This document shows positions 11,451-33,725 of a stretch of 64,000 bases of DNA, piece by piece. A program made the position numbers and the translations under genes. The first letter of the stretch is position 1; each line of letters begins with the position of its first letter. Source of the DNA: Blastomussa wellsi (Eukaryota > Cnidaria > Anthozoa > Scleractinia > Plerogyridae); assembly GCA_947652115.1 (NCBI GenBank), contig OX393568.1:7033320-7097319 (forward strand), written 5' to 3'. The notes below the pieces were generated by a model. The model ran no database searches and had not been told where the DNA came from. It worked only from the letters and a program-made list of their open reading frames with translations.

Positions 11451-11580
11451 GCTAACCGCATAACCACAGTGCTTAGTAGGCTAACCGGAGTGCTATAGTA
11501 GGCTAACCGCAATGCTCAGTAGGCTAACCGGATTGCTTAGTAGGCTAACCGCAGTGTTGTAATAGGCGAACCAGAGTGAT
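11451..11580. repeat. Minisatellite, 21-22 bp unit
   Basis: About five to six units of the form TAGGCTAACCGCAGTGCTCAG lie head to tail, alternating AACCGCA and AACCGGA versions. They decay at the right end (TAGGCGAACCAGAG). Confidence 0.8.
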
Positions 11581-13369
11581 TTTGTAGTCTAATTTAGCTA
11601 ACCAAACTTGTTCCCAGTGCATTCCGAGCCCGGAGCCATTCCTGTAATTAAGCGCTACTCGTGCACAGCAAGGAGAAGAAATTGAAACAGAATAAGATGA
11701 AAACAAGTAGAGTATACTTGCCCGGTATTTCGGTTTGCAAAAAACCTGCGGGGGCTAAAAGAAAAACATAGGCACGCGATGCGTGCGAGAGTTTTTTTTT
11801 CAGTTTCTGACATGGACGTATTGGGTATTTTTCTTTTGGTCAGCAAAACTATCCAAAACGAACGCTCAATGACCAATTTAGTGTTGGGCCTTTTGCCGAC
11901 GGCGTGTGCATTTTATAAGTAAATGAGCGCAACGCAAATTACTTTTGACCAGCGAATTCATTCACGACGAGGCTTTCCTGTCGACCATGAATAATACATC
12001 TGTAAAAACTGCAGTAATCAGTTTAATCAATCACTTTACTGCGCATGTCATTCCATTTTTATCAAAAAATTTGACAATCTCATCCCCAGAGCCCGCTTTT
12101 CTTTTGGTCAGCATCAAGAAAAGTGGCCTCTGGGAACGAGATTGACAATTTGACTGGTTTCTTGATGCAACCACAAACCTGATTGGATTGATGTACGTCA
12201 CTAACTTGGGTGTGACGCCTAAAAGTCTAATTTGATTACTTTGCGGTTACACTTGCCGCCACAAAGTCCGCAGCAATATTTGAGGTATTCCATATACCAC
12301 AAATCTTTAGAAAATATCAATGCTTTTAAACTCTCTTCTTTAACACTATTCATTACTACACGGCATTACAATGTTGTGAAGATATACCCACCAACCGCTT
12401 GTTGTGACTAAATGCCAATTCTAATTAACAAAGCTATTTCTACCCGAAAATGAAAAACTCAGAGACTCAAAGGACAGTGCAGAATGCAACACCAAACGTG
12501 ATTCCTAGCCTTTTCTTGACAGCTGTAACACGATACTTTTGTTTATTTGTAATATGATACTTTTGCTTTTCTTCGAAATGTTGTAACATGATACTTTGTT
12601 TTTCCACATCGCTGATTTTCAACACAAAGCGTCATATTTTGTGATTTATTAAAACACGCACCAAAGTATTTTCTCGAAAGACAATAAACGGATCAAATGG
12701 AAAAAATATATTTTTCGAAAGGGTTTTTAAAACGTAGTACAGTTAGTACATTGTTCTCTGGTTGTTACGAAATTTGTGCCGAAAATCCTGGTGAAAGATT
12801 TTTCATATTTAATTACGAACGGTTCGTGAAATATTTACCAGAGCTGGTGCGTTTGCGATGAAAGCTGTTTCTCCGGAATTACTGTACCCTGCGTTCTTGA
12901 GTATGTGACCTCCTTTACTTCGAATTCTTAAATGCCGTATGACATCTATTTTTGTTGCGTTTAACAGACGTACCGAGATCTCGGTAAATTGAAACAAGGC
13001 CGGCTAACCGGGCCAGCCCGGTCCATGTAATCAGGCCCTAAGAGTTAGACTGAGAGGTCATACTACGGCAGCGGCACGTCCCTGTATACTATAAGGAAGT
13101 ACCCCGACCCCAGCCCCCCTCCCCCTTTCCGGGCCCACGAGCTGCTGAGGCGAATGGGACCGAGTGGGTCACTGAACTTCAGTAACCAGGGCCGTAGCCA
13201 TCCATTTTTTTTCGTTTAAGCCCGGGTTGTGCGTTAATTGAATATATCTAATTTTAAGTGATTGACGGAGACAATTCCACTGAACAGTGAACAGCAAAAC
13301 AGCTAAAAGAAGATACGGCCTTTCAGCTATTGTAAAAACATTATTATGGAAGCTTGAAAATCGCCGAAT

Positions 13370-13690
13370 CGGAGTAGTAAGCGGAATCGGATTCGGAAGA
13401 ATCAGAACGCTTCCATTTTCTCGAGCTTCTTCAGTTCTTCTTCAGCTTCCGCCAGATTTCGCTTATGACTCCGACGCTTACGAGCCGTGTGAAAACAAGA
13501 TTGTCGGAGTCGCAAGCAGAAGCGAACTGCTAGTTTCAGGCAGTTTCTGCTTGCGACTCCAACGATCTAGCTTTCACTAGAACGTAAGCGATGGGGTCAT
13601 ATAAAGTGGAATCAGACCTCTGCTTACGACTCTATCGATTTGATTTTCACTAGATCATAACGCTTACGACTCCGCTTATACGACCCGGGC
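13370..13690. repeat. Degenerate repeat tract, GCTTACGACTCCG words
   Basis: GCTTATGACTCCGACGCTTACGAG, TGCTTGCGACTCCAACGAT, TGCTTACGACTCTATCGAT and CGCTTACGACTCCGCTTA recur at irregular spacing, with inverted counterparts (GGAGTCGCAAGCAG). It resembles the interior of a transposon with subterminal repeats. Confidence 0.5.
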
Positions 13691-14055
13691 TCCGTGGCTA
13701 GGAAAACCAGGCTTTAAGGCTAGCTACGCCCTACCTCAAGCTTGTATAGCCCAGTTAAATTTTTCCAGGGTGAGAGATGTTTGGCGACTTGTTTCTCAAT
13801 GAAGATTTGTATTAAGCTGAAATTTTATTTCTGTTTTCGTCCTGACCCTTTGGAGCGAAGGCGTTCTAACTTGTTAAAACTTCATCCAGTGTTCACTCGC
13901 ATAATCTAATTCAGAACGCAACCTTTTCGTTCCTAGGCCGAGTCACTGAAGCAGGCAAACGAAGTTTTCAATCTTTGGAACAGCTTGCTTCTGAGCGCTA
14001 AGACACAGCCCATCCTTAGCCCCTCTAAATCATGCATTTAATAAAGACAATAAGC

Positions 14056-14228
14056 CAGTTCGGAGTTTCAAAAAACACTTGCGCGCGTTGGGATAAAATC
14101 AAGTATATATTAAAAATACAAAAGATTTTGAATTCAAATTCGTGCAAGTATTTTGCATGACAAAAGAAGAAAATTATATCCTTTTTTTATCCCGACGCGC
14201 GCACGTGTTTTTTGAAACTCCGAATTGG
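14056..14228. repeat. MITE, TIR TTCGGAGTTTCAAAAAACAC
   Basis: The left arm TTCGGAGTTTCAAAAAACAC, then TTGCGCGCGTTGGGATA, faces TATCCCGACGCGCGCACGTG and TTTTTTGAAACTCCGAA. Confidence 0.85.
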
Positions 14229-14408
14229 CTTTTACACCTTATTCCAAAATGGCCGCTGATTATGCACATACAAATTGGCCCTTGATGCTTCGTCAAGATA
14301 AAATATTCTTTTGATTTTTGAGCTTAAAATCCAGGCAACAAGGGCTAATTTGAATACCAACAAAAGAATATTAAGATGCTAGCCATTTTGGAATAAGGTG
14401 TATAAATG
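14229..14408. repeat. MITE, TIR TTTACACCTTATTCCAAAAT
   Basis: TTTACACCTTATTCCAAAAT (with GGCCGC) at the left is matched by GCCATTTTGGAATAAGGTGT at the right. It directly abuts the preceding MITE. Confidence 0.85.
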
Positions 14409-14640
14409 CGGATCTTAAAATAATTTACGTTTGAGAATAAAGGGTAGTTTTTATAGCTTTTAGTATAATTTGTACCAAAAATTAATTAAGTTAGATATTT
14501 TAATTTGTTGAGGAATTTCTTATTGTTTAAAACACGGCTTGATGGAAGAGCATGTAAATGAATTGATACCGTGTATAAATAAAGTTTTACTACTGCTGAA
14601 GCCTTGTCAGGGCGACAGCGGACTATGGACTCCAATCACA

Positions 14641-14978
14641 CCACACAATGACGTCATCTATGCCCTCTGTACTCTAACAGATCAAAGACATTAGCCAATC
14701 ATAACGCAAGCAGGTTCTTGGTTATTGTAGGAACGCCTAGACTGCGAACCGCCTTTACAGTGGGGCTTTTTGGGCTCGCTTCGCCCGCGAAAATGTTTTT
14801 CGCCTAAATTCTGAACGCTGTGCGAACTTCTTATCGAACATCACCCAGTGGATCACCAGTGCTCACCCCAATCTCCCCCCGCCAAGTGGACCATACGACC
14901 GCGCGCTCTTCGTAAAACTCAAATTTGCCGCCAAGTCCTCTCATCCTGGAAGAGTTTCGTAATCTGTCTGCCCCCAAA
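14641..14978 (+). promoter_or_regulatory. Putative PRPS promoter and 5' leader
   Basis: The 340 bp before the start codon contain an inverted CCAAT box (GCCAATCATAACG near 14693) and a locally GC-richer tract (GGGCTCGCTTCGCCCGCGAAA) with no clear TATA box. This fits a housekeeping-type promoter. The transcription start is not visible from sequence. Confidence 0.4.
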
Positions 14979-27407
<12,429 letters not shown>

Positions 27408-27799
27408 ATAACCCTGATGCTCGTACAGAAGGACAGTGATATCAAGCTAAATAATCAAAAAGATTATCTCTTATGATACTTACAGGCCAACTTTGTGCCT
27501 GACATTTTCATAGGTCGTAGGTGTTAGGTTGCTGATAAGTGTTAAAGGTCAAGTTCCTGGAAAATTCATGGAATTTTAAAACCTCAGAGTATGAACCCTG
27601 GCCTAACTTCAGTAAAGTTAGTAGTAGATTCTTCAGGCGAGAAAGTGGCTGTAGTGAGGTGGTTTTAAAGCAGAGTTGTACACTGACCATCTGTTCTCAC
27701 GTGTAACCTCCATAATATATGCATGCCCCTGCAGAGGAAGGTTGAACCCCAAGTCCCTCTGGAAAATTATGCTTTTTCTTCATACTTTTCTTTTAAAAC

Positions 27800-27965
27800 T
27801 CTAGTGATTGGTTTAAAAATCTCGTTAAAAAACCCAAACCAATCGTGACGCGAACGTTTTCGCGCGCTTTGTGTCGGCTACCTGTGATTACTTCGAGTTT
27901 TGATTGGTTCAACGAGTTTTCTACGTTTCTACGTTGGTTTTTGACTTACGACAATCAATCGACCG
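27800..27965. repeat. Fragment of the CCAAT-rich foldback family
   Basis: AGTGATTGGTTTAAAAATCTCG..CCCAAACCAATCGTGACGCG..TTTCGCGCGCTTTGTGTCGG..TGATTGGTT matches one arm of 29702-30130. It supplies several CCAAT boxes just upstream of the ATG at 27978. Confidence 0.65.
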
Positions 27966-27977
27966 TAAGGAAAAAAG

Positions 27978-28055
27978 ATGGCGACTGGTACCGTTACCTA
28001 TAATGCTTTGCGCACGGAAACCCTAAAAGAGCGGATAAAAACACAAAGAAAAGCT
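27978..28055 (+). CDS. Possible first coding exon of an unknown gene
   Basis: The ATG in good context (AAAAAAGATGGCG) opens 26 codons (MATGTVTYNALRTETLKERI, then KTQRKA) and meets a strong donor, GCT|GTAAGT. No matching acceptor exon was found downstream on the plus strand; the next gene lies on the opposite strand. If the donor is not used, the frame runs to a stop at 28200-28202 (74 aa). It could be a 5' exon of a gene continuing far away, or chance. Confidence 0.3.
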
Positions 28056-28963
28056 GTAAGTTGTAAGTCATCCAAACTCGGTAAGAGCAATGTTAGTACA
28101 GGAACGACTTTCGTTAAACCATACCTTTCTGTGTGCCCAATGGGCTTTGTTTGGTTTGCAATGTATTGTGGTAAAATGTGCAGCCGCCATCTTCTTTCTT
28201 AAGGTGTATTGAAACTCGCTCTAAACCAGTCTTTGAGTTCTCTGTGTAAAGATAGAGAATTATAGAACTTTGGAGAATTGACAAAGGGCTCGAGTTCGTG
28301 GAGAGAACTCTTGTTATTCTACCCAGTGTTCGCTTTCTTCTCTGGCCTGAGTTCTCGGGCCCTTCGCAAGCTTTGTGTTTTTTTTAAGTCGAGTTGCACT
28401 AGGTTTCAGTGATGCTATAAAAGAATAAAGTGATAGATTTCGTAGTGCATTGAACATTTATTGCACTTCTAAGAAGTTCAAACAAATACAGATATACATT
28501 TCTTTTACTTTGCTTGTCTCCTTTATTTAAAGTTTGTTTCCAGATTTGCCCTACTTACAAGGAGATTTTATAACTATAATCATTACCATGGTTTCTTTGA
28601 CATTACCCAAACAGGCGAAATTTGTTGTTTGTATAAACTTTTGTAAAATACCAGTGACTGTTCTTTAGAAATGTTTGCATTGTTTTGCGTGACAGCAAGT
28701 GCGTTACATTGCTCAAAGTAACGCAAGATGGCGAACGGGAAGAACTTCATTTTATCCTTAGGAAGTTTTTTTAAACGTCACAGTAAAATATAACAAAATT
28801 TGAATCGGTAACTGCCCTTAATATAGTGTAAACACGTCAGAAAGTTTGAAAATTTTCACCACTTCACCAACGCCTTTGATATAAGTTGTTTTTTTACATT
28901 TTCCTCCTTGTTTAACCTTTGGTTTTCGCTATTTACAGTAATGCCCATACTCCATCGACTGTT
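28056..28963. other. Spacer with possible poly(A) signals for the EGF-type gene
   Basis: No exon is supported. On the minus strand AATAAA occurs at 28457-28462 and 28522-28527, about 440-510 bp past the stop of the cysteine-rich secreted protein gene, so either could direct its polyadenylation. Confidence 0.4.
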
Positions 28964-31900
28964 TTAGACACCACACGCTAACAGATGGCGAATTCTGTTG
29001 CGAGCAAACTTTGCCTTGCTTTCCAAATACCTGGAAATTTCCTTTCTGACATCTTTTGGACATTCTAAGGAGGAGAAAAACAACCAGTATTGGAATATTA
29101 TAGCTACCAATGTGTTCGAGCCTGATTTCATAGCGAATTTCAGCTCTTCAGCCCTGCTTCCATCACGATAGTTTTCAGCCCGTGCTGAAATCAGGCCCTT
29201 ACGATCGCGGGATACACCTTCACTATGAATATATTCATAAGGCAAAATATTGGTAGGGTGTTACTTTAAAAAAACTGATATCAGGAACGTTTAAAAGCCG
29301 ATTCCGCTTAAATTTCACAGATGTATTGGAAATGCATAAAGATCGCGTTTTGAGGCTATGTTGTAAGCTAACTAAAGCTAACTTTGTTTGGTTTTGTGTC
29401 CAAGTTTTCTCACCGAGAAGAACTCAAAGAAACTTTATTTCACCGCTCAGTAATTATTAGTCATAACCTCGTGTGTCATATCTGACTTCCATTTTTTATT
29501 TTCAGCTTTCATTGAAAGTTTGGCTTTAAAAAGACGCAAAATTTGTCATGCCAGAATTGAAAGTCTTTAATCTGTCCTGTTTGCTCAGATACACTTACTC
29601 TGCGCTTTTCGTCTAGAGCCTGGATTGATTGTAACTTCAAATAAAAGTCCTCGTCGCATACCAGAGCGGTTTCACTCGAGTGTCGAAAGCAATTGGCATT
29701 TTCTTTGGTTTTGTATTACTACGCTCAGTGATTGGTTTAAAATATTGCGCCACTTTTGCAACCAATCAGAAGTAAAACCAAAACCAATCGTCATTCGCAC
29801 GTACACGTTTTCCCGCGCTTTACGTCGGTTACTTGTATTTGATTGGTTCGTTGGATTGTCCGCGCCATTATGATTAGCCAAACCAGAGTTGGAGCGATTT
29901 TTAATTGAGTGTAGTGAAACCAAAGCAAAGTCATCACTCTGGCCAATCACAATGGACGCGGACAATCCAGTGAACCAGTCAAAACTTGAAGCAAACACAA
30001 GTAGCCGACACGAAGCGCGGGAAAAAAGTGCGCACGTGAGTCACGATTAGTTTTGGTTTTACTTCTGATTGGTTGAAAAAGTGGCGCGAGATTTTTAAGC
30101 AAATCACTAAGCGAAGTAATGCAAAACCAAAGTAAAGGCGAATAAAAACCGCTCTGTTACTTTGTTTTGACACTCGTTGTATTCCTTACTTTCGAAACAG
30201 CGAGGTCCGAAATAGCCAGTGCCGTGACATTCACAGCGGAAACCTGTTTTCGTTGATACTCTCTGGTTCAGTTGCACACAGTATCCATTGTTTTTACATG
30301 GGCTGTCCTCACACGGGTCCTCTAATAACGAAAAATACAATACAGTCGTTGCATGGACAGCCTACGGCCTACGGCCTATCTTGGCAGGTGAAAGTCTTCT
30401 CAGTGGCGGGATGGAAGGAGACGGAAGATTAGGAATATGGGAGAAAAATACAATACAGTCAACTCTCGTGGGAGGGGGGAGAATGAGGGCGGGAAGAGAG
30501 ATGCCCGGACTGATCCGGCCCGGATAAAATTGGGAAATATATTTGCAAAATTTCGTATATTTTGCCAGACATTCATCAAGTCGAACTAAGAGGTGGGATT
30601 AATAAAGGAGCGGGAGCCGGGCGTAAAATGGTAAGGGAGGCGGGGAGACCACATACCACTGTGCCACGTCTCAGGGGGCTATATAAGATAAAGGGGGCCA
30701 GGGAACAAAGGGACCGGCCGTTGTTTTTTGGGGGGGAGGGGGGTGAGGGGTAATTTTGAAAAAAGTTTCTGCAAGCACTTGTCAGAAGACAAAAATTGCA
30801 TGCAGCAAAAATGGAGTCAAAAAATTCTTGCACGACTCTAAGAAAGAAAGAAAACGTTACAAAGGGGAAAATTATCCTACAGAGCACTCAAGTTATATAG
30901 TCTACCCCTAAGCGCTTTGTTGGGTATTGAAGTGAGGTGCCGACGCCTTCAAATGGAGGGTGGTCTGCGTGACGACGACGTGAGGAAATAGAATACGGGT
31001 ACACTAAGACGCACCATCCGTGCCGCAGATTAAATCTGCGGCACGGATGGTGCGTCTCGAAAAATTCAGCCTAAATTTGTTTGAATTCTTTTTTTGGCAG
31101 TCGGTCACTTTTGGCCATGATTCTTGACCTTTCTGGTTTGTAATTGCAATAAACTATTATTTTTGAAATTCATTTGATTTGAAAGAAAGAATGTGCATCG
31201 CATTTTAAAAAGAGCGGAATTGGAAGATGTTTATGCCCAACTTGTTTGAAACTCACCTAACTGCTCTGTATTGTTTGCGAGACAGCTCTCCAAAGACGAG
31301 TAGTTGAATGGATTATTGCAGCAAAACGCTTGCGCACAGTGGCAAATCCCCTCCACAACGTAACAGCCCTGGTGCAGCTGGATATCACATTTCAATGATC
31401 GCACACACGTCAGCTGTGGGGCCGAATGGGATTCTGCAACTGAAAAATAAAACACAGCGCTCGCTTTGCTTCTTGTACAACTGTGCTCTGAGATGACAAA
31501 GTCCGCGGGGACTGGGGTAGAGGATACAAAACGCGCAAAAGAACGGGGAGAGGGTGTGTTCAGAACGCGGTGAAAGGGGGGAGAAACCGCGCTGCCGCAT
31601 GCGACCGCGTTTCTTGCCTAGTTGTCATTCAGTCACCACGGAGGAGAGCTGGCAGAAAACATGATGCTATCATATCCTCATGCAGCAAGCGCCAAATGAC
31701 CTTTTCGTGTATAGTGTTAACATTTACTATACTAAAAACAGCACTCAGGCCATAATCATGTTACTTCATTTGTTATGACGAAAACGTGCAGTAATCTTGC
31801 ATGGAAGAAATGACTTAAGCTTAAAAACCCAGACACGTTGATTTAAAAATAAAAGTACCGTACATTAGAGAAAGATAAGCCTTGAGGGATAAATTGGTCG

Positions 31901-32224
31901 TGGTCACTCTTCACAACGTCCATCCTTGGGACAGACTGAATCTTGGAGAGAGTTGGATGCTGTTTAGAGTAATTTATGTGTATTAGCGTGTGCTGTGAGC
32001 GAAAAATCTGTGCTAGATATTGCAGTTAGCTAGGGAAGGAGAAGGCTTTTGGTTAATTGAACAAACAGATTATGATTATCAGCTGTTAGCTTTTCACTTA
32101 CATTTATCCATCTTAAGCACAATTAAATGAAAAAGTCAAAAAACGTCAACAGCTTGCGTTTTGCAATCAAGAGAAGAAGCTTACCTAAGCAAAGAAGAAC
32201 AGCAATGCTCACAAACGTATTCAT
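28964..32224 (-). CDS. Secreted cysteine-rich protein with one EGF-like module
   Basis: Four minus-strand exons: 32224-32185, 31439-31257, 30321-30190, 29064-28964. All junctions are GT..AG and in phase, giving 151 aa. Exon 1 encodes a signal-peptide core (MNTFVSIAVLLCLG). Exon 2 encodes a Cys-rich segment (LKCDIQLHQGCYVVEGICHC then AFCC..SLESC). Exon 3 encodes a typical six-cysteine EGF module (PCEDSPCKNNGYC, FRCECHGTGYFGPRC). Exon 4 adds a Cys, a basic helix (KDVRKEISRYLESKAK) and ends LLACGV. The product should be secreted and disulfide-rich. The exon 2 module recalls small antistasin/IGFBP-like folds, but I do not recognise the family. EGF-bearing secreted proteins are common in cnidarian matrix and signalling; a role here is inference. 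Confidence 0.75.
29702..30130. repeat. Large foldback element (~430 bp inverted repeat)
   Basis: The left arm (GGTTTTGTATTACTACGCTC.., CCAATCAGAAGTAAAACC, CCAATCGTC) is matched by the right arm (GATTAGTTTTGGTTTTACTT.., GATTGG, AAGCGAAGTAATGCAAAACC). It contains many ATTGGT/CCAAT words and GAAGCGCGGGAAAA. It lies in the third intron of the EGF-type gene. Fragments of the family occur at 5575-5800, 10300-10490, 27800-27965 and 46620-46760. Confidence 0.8.
30380..30755. other. G-rich tract with quadruplex-forming potential
   Basis: The plus strand is strongly purine-rich, with runs such as GTGGGAGGGGGGAG near 30470 and GGGGGGGAGGGGGG..GAGGGG at 30730-30750. Four G-runs lie within about 22 bp. 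It lies in an intron of the EGF-type gene (template side). Confidence 0.5.
31007..31057. repeat. Perfect 24-bp hairpin with 3-nt loop
   Basis: The left arm 31007-31030 (AGACGCACCATCCGTGCCGC, then AGAT) and right arm 31034-31057 are exact reverse complements, separated by TAA. Confidence 0.95.
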
Positions 32225-33322
32225 GGCAATAACTTTTTTTGCACAGTCAAGGTCAGCTCCTCGTGGTGTTTGGGAAAGCTTTCAATACTCAACCAAGGTA
32301 TGAAGTGACGATTCGTCTATTATATAACCTCATTTAAGCCCTTGGCACTGAACCAGCACAAAAGTGGAGTGAGGACAGCGATTGCACCAATCAGGAAGTA
32401 ACGATAGGATCTTGTCAATTTCTTTCATGCTAATGACAGCCACTTGCACATTCAATCGAAAGTGTCATCCTCTGTTCTGGCTTTTAACAAAACTCGCATC
32501 ATCAGGCGTTAGTGAACTTTAGATAACATAAAGACTACCGAAGTATTTTTGAATAGTTATTTCGGAAATAGAAACACTTTGAGGGACATCGTTAATGAAA
32601 GATTAGCTTTGTACGTTTTTCATGTACATTTGTACAGAACATACAGAACAACAGCCTTCGAATCAATTTTATACTGATTCTTCAATACTACAGAATTGTA
32701 ACGAAAAGATTTTCGGATGAAGCCTCTTTCAAGTTTTATTTTTGGAAGGAATTAGAGGTCAAGTCTTTGCTCCAAGGACCCAAAACGTGACAGATGCCGT
32801 ATGATCGATTATGCATTCACGATTGTTTATTGTGTTTTTCTGATATCCTGCTGTCAATCGAGCCGTGTGGAGGACAATTGCACAGAAAAAGAAATTGAGA
32901 CGCCTCCAGGATAGACAGCACTTGAAAGTTCACAGTTAACGGAAAAACAATTTGACGGAAGGATGTACCCTCTTTTTTCGTATTGTTTACAATTATGAAA
33001 GACAATTCTCTTATTGATAAGGGCTAAAAATAATTTTTGTAGCGACTACACTGTTTTACGTCCGTCTTAACATACCCTGTTTCCTCCCGTTTTTTTTCCT
33101 CGCTCGCCCGCTTCTTCGTCTACTGCTAAGGGCTTAATATATTTTTACCAGCGACTGTTTTGCGCGGATATATATCTTCACTTCCATCTTGACAGCGATC
33201 TGAACAAAAAACTAAGTTATTAATTAAAGTGTTTTTGTTATCAAGTAAAGACCACGACCGAAACATGAATTTCTCGTTTAGATAACATGTCCGCGACAAC
33301 ATGTTTCAGTAGGAAAAGCATT

Positions 33323-33725
33323 AAAGGTACACTGTCACCATTTTTAGCATGATTTTGGAAATCTCGAAAATCTCGAAAACATACGTTGATCTTTGGAAGC
33401 TGAACAATAATAGTTTTATTTTGTAGAGCAGTACTCGACAAATGATTAGAACCCATTAGGAAGTGAGGATGGCTTACGATGGCGAGGATGGAAATGGATT
33501 GTGGTATTGACTTGAAAAAGCGTCAGGATGTCAGTTTTTCAAAGGTTCAAATTTGGCTCGAAAATCGTTGGAATTTTGCAAAAATGTTGCTGCGGTGTGG
33601 ACTTTCTTCAAGAAGTTACTTTTAATCATTTAGTTAGGGCTTAAGTTCTTATTATATAAATTTGGGGACCATTTCGTGAATTTATGACAGTTTTAGGCAA
33701 ATATATCGTGACAGTATCCCTTTAA
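33323..33725. mobile_element. Non-autonomous element of the AAAGGGACACTGTCAC family, copy 3
   Basis: The left end is TTAAAGGTACACTGTCACCA and the right end ATCGTGACAGTATCCCTTTA. The interior differs from copies 1 and 2, so this is a different subfamily sharing the termini. Confidence 0.75.

Larger units (their letters stand above)
9792..14640. other. Gene-poor intergenic spacer
   Basis: No exon could be supported in this spacer between the IQ-motif gene and PRPS. It contains reiterated AAGCGCGGGAAAA words near 10400-10480 (a fragment of the CCAAT-rich foldback family), a minisatellite at 11451-11580, three GTAACATGATACTTTTG-like units near 12525-12600, a tract of GCTTACGACTCCG-like words at 13370-13690 and two adjacent MITEs at 14056-14408. 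Confidence 0.6.
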
